A stretch of 64,000 nucleotides of DNA from Candidatus Peribacteria bacterium (GTDB lineage Bacteria > Patescibacteriota > Gracilibacteria > Peribacterales > Peribacteraceae). The notes under the pieces are model-generated. The model made no database searches and had not been told where the DNA came from. It saw only the letters and a program-made list of their open reading frames with translations. Where the stretch lies: NCBI GenBank assembly GCA_023245935.1, contig JAHFJM010000001.1, positions 310,001-374,000 of the forward strand, written 5' to 3'. The position numbers were made by a program, and so were the translations under genes. Shown here piece after piece: positions 62,040 through 64,000 of this stretch; the first letter of the stretch is position 1; each line of letters opens with the position of its first letter.

Positions 62040-64000
62040 TTACGAAAGGTAGCGCTCTCCGATGGCTTGCAGAAAAGCGTCGACGCGTGCTTTCTCTTTC
62101 CGTGCCCTGTGCCAGTAGACGCCGAAGATTGTTGCCAGAACGAGGAGCATTCCGGTCATGATGGAGGGAATGCCGCTGTCGGTATTCGACGGAACGTTGC
62201 GAATGGACGGTTCGAGCGGTGCGCCAGGGTGACCGATCATATTGGTTGGCACCGTCTCGGAATTTCCCGCGACGAAACCGTCACTCGTCGGAGTGCCGTG
62301 AGCGATGCTCGCAAGTTCCGTCAGTTCTTTTCCGGTTACCGCAACGGGCGTCAGCTTCACTTCGTACGACACGCCGCCGATCAGATCTTTGAGGACGGTC
62401 GACATGGACTGACCGTTCACCGACCGACGTTCCGAGTAGTCACCGGGTGCGGTACCGTATTGGAGGACATAGTGATCGAGCGGCAGAGACGACATCGGCG
62501 TCCATTCGAGGAGCAGGCTGTCTTTGCCGGGAGTGACACGGAGAGCGATGCCGAGTGGCGTTGCTGCTGCCGGCTGACTCTTCACAGGGCTTTCGGTGCC
62601 GTCCGCTGCGACGACGGTGAGTGAGAAGAGATACGTTTTCCCGAGTGGAAGATCGCGAACGATCGCCTTCGTCACGGGTCTTTTCGTCCCGATGCTGTAG
62701 AGGATATTGAGAGGATCACTTTGATCTGCGATATAAATTTTATATTCGCCGACGGACACGCCGACTGTGCTCTGCCAACCAACGGCAACCGCACCCTGCT
62801 GTCCCTGCGCGGTGACACCCTGCACGGTAGGGAGCACCGTCGCTCCTACTTTCCACTTCATCAGCATCTGCGAGGCATTGTCCGCACCGTCTTTCGCCGT
62901 GACAGTGATGTCATAGATTCCCGCAACCGGAGGAGTTGCCAGCTGTCCCGTATAGAGACCGCCCGACCCTTCCGTGAGTGTCACGGTTTTATCCAGCACT
63001 GTTGCGATCACCGCATTCAGTCCTGCTTCGGATTTCACCGTGATCGTCGCCGGTTGACCGGCTTTCGCTTCAACGGGATCGAGCGTGATCGTTTGAATGC
63101 CGGGAGGAGTGTTGTCGATGATGATATGCACGGGCTTCGATTCGTACGAACCGTTCTCACTCGTGACGAACAACGTGATTTCCTTATCGAGCGGATTGAC
63201 CGGCACGTTGATGCGAAAGACTCCCTCGGCATCACTCTCCCCCATAATCTCGCTGCTTCCGCCTTTCACTTTCAGATTGATGAGACTCGGTGCGTGACCC
63301 TGGAGCAGAATCGGTCCTCCGTGAACATACGAACGATCTTTCGGATCGAGGATCGTGATCTTGCTGTCTTCCGCCGATCCTCCTTGTGAGACGACGTTCA
63401 GCGTGATTTTCCCGGAGAATGTCGGATCGTTCATGTCGCTCACTTCAATCGTCTGGAGACCGCCGTTTCGAAGCATGAACGCGAGTGCCACTTTCCGTTC
63501 ACCCTGATCGACGCTGCGCATTTCAACGGAGCCGAAGAGGGGATTCTTCGGATCCTGACCCTGCTTCGGCAGCATGGCATCCGGATCGGAACTCTTCACG
63601 ACGAGTGAACCGATATAGCCTCTCGAGATGTCGGATCCGTGCATTGCCCGGATCGTGAGTCCGAAGAGTTCGTTCCCTTTCACTTCGGTTGCGTCTTGCG
63701 GGAGCGAGAGCTCGAAGTGATCGATGGTCTCACTCGCAAGATCCGCGCTGTCGCCGCCCTGCGCGAGTGTGGTCAGTGATCCTCGGAACGTCGATAGCAT
63801 CGAACTTTTGCCGACCGTCAACGTCGTCTTCAGTTTCATCTGCCGTCCTCCTGCGATGTCGTAGACCGTGAGACTCGTCGTCCCTTGTTCGGTCGAACGT
63901 ATCGTCCAGAGGAACCGACCTGTTGCATCGGTTTGCTTCGATTCGGAAGAAATTTCATCCGTGAGACGGCTTGCGATCAACGCGAGCGGGCGACCCGTAA
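62040..64000 (-). CDS. Large surface protein with Ig-like/FN3 domains, C-terminal part
   Basis: The frame is open to the right edge, so the N-terminus is outside the window. The visible 650 residues contain repeated beta domains (RSYVHGGPILLQGHAPSLIN-like segment near 220; KAGQPATITVKSEAGLNAVI; a build-up of two fibronectin type III-like units such as VAVGWQSTVGVSVGEYKIYI and LLLEWTPMSSLPLDHYVLQY). A C-terminal membrane helix (GMLLVLATIFGVYW) and basic tail follow, giving a C-terminally anchored cell-surface protein, plausibly for adhesion or attachment to a host. Confidence 0.75.
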   Translation of the reverse strand, partial: TGRPLALIASRLTDEISSESKQTDATGRFLWTIRSTEQGTTSLTVYDIAGGRQMKLKTTLTVGKSSMLSTFRGSLTTLAQGGDSADLASETIDHFELSLPQDATEVKGNELFGLTIRAMHGSDISRGYIGSLVVKSSDPDAMLPKQGQDPKNPLFGSVEMRSVDQGERKVALAFMLRNGGLQTIEVSDMNDPTFSGKITLNVVSQGGSAEDSKITILDPKDRSYVHGGPILLQGHAPSLINLKVKGGSSEIMGESDAEGVFRINVPVNPLDKEITLFVTSENGSYESKPVHIIIDNTPPGIQTITLDPVEAKAGQPATITVKSEAGLNAVIATVLDKTVTLTEGSGGLYTGQLATPPVAGIYDITVTAKDGADNASQMLMKWKVGATVLPTVQGVTAQGQQGAVAVGWQSTVGVSVGEYKIYIADQSDPLNILYSIGTKRPVTKAIVRDLPLGKTYLFSLTVVAADGTESPVKSQPAAATPLGIALRVTPGKDSLLLEWTPMSSLPLDHYVLQYGTAPGDYSERRSVNGQSMSTVLKDLIGGVSYEVKLTPVAVTGKELTELASIAHGTPTSDGFVAGNSETVPTNMIGHPGAPLEPSIRNVPSNTDSGIPSIMTGMLLVLATIFGVYWHRARKEKARVDAFLQAIGERYLS

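Noticed and set aside
1-64000. Alternative genetic code (UGA = Gly, as in Gracilibacteria/Absconditabacteria)
   Set aside because: Several genes end with TGA at family-typical lengths (ECF sigma factor, valS), and ATGA or GTGA overlaps join neighbouring genes. Reading through TGA would add unrelated residues.

Overview
This 64 kb window is chromosomal DNA from a bacterium, most likely a member of the Candidate Phyla Radiation (Patescibacteria); I would guess the Peregrinibacteria/Gracilibacteria side. The reasons are dense small genes, compact information-processing proteins, a minimal cell-envelope gene set, a short Cys-rich zinc-ribbon protein and FmdB protein of types common in that radiation, ComEC without its nuclease domain, and almost no Shine-Dalgarno sequences. 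The assignment is inference, since no rRNA gene lies in the window. UGA is used as a stop (several ATGA overlaps), so this is not the code-25 Gracilibacteria/Absconditabacteria core.

Layout. 1-5.5 kb: cell-surface glycan genes (WecG/TagA-like transferase, UDP-GlcNAc 2-epimerase, O-antigen-ligase-like protein) with phosphoglycerate mutase. 5.5-11.4 kb: GMP synthase, an ECF sigma factor with a FecR-like partner, EF-P. 11.4-15.3 kb: GatB, peptide deformylase, DnaQ-like exonuclease, endonuclease III. 15.3-20.7 kb: a DipZ-like CcdA-thioredoxin fusion, then a nitrogen block (ammonium transporter, glutamine synthetase, divergent TrmB-type regulator). 21-32 kb: a PIF1-type helicase, a lipoprotein, a metzincin-like protein with an altered zinc site, an MFS exporter, a micro-ORF transcript, a GIY-YIG nuclease beside tRNA-Glu, a FAM173-like methyltransferase, ComEC and KsgA. 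32-42.6 kb: UvrD, an RmuC-like nuclease, rpsO - RelBE-type toxin-antitoxin - pnp, a K+ channel, and a cluster of tiny membrane proteins behind a perfect palindrome. 42.7-57.8 kb: ValS, LexA-DinB, an LCP-family protein, L10-L7/L12 with an attenuator leader, a Rel-type (p)ppGpp synthetase, trigger factor and SecF. 57.8-64 kb: a 450-nt stretch that looks like a structured RNA, a TPR protein, a PfkB kinase and the end of a large Ig/FN3-type surface protein.

Two window-wide signals stand out. First, about 25 genes have a sigma-70 -10 box ending only 6-10 nt before the start codon, often with a -35 box 16-17 bp further up, which implies leaderless mRNAs; most of the rest have short pyrimidine-rich leaders and no purine-rich ribosome binding site. 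Second, the DNA carries several dispersed repeat families: a 116-118 bp hairpin element (17.6 and 58.8 kb) whose end sequences also flank or terminate two DUF559 (Vsr-like) endonuclease genes; a different palindromic element next to the GIY-YIG gene, with a related core inserted in frame in guaA; and degenerate short tandem words found both between genes and in frame inside guaA, uvrD and the surface-glycan genes. The pairing of a small nuclease gene with a palindromic repeat is the best candidate here for an undescribed mobile system.
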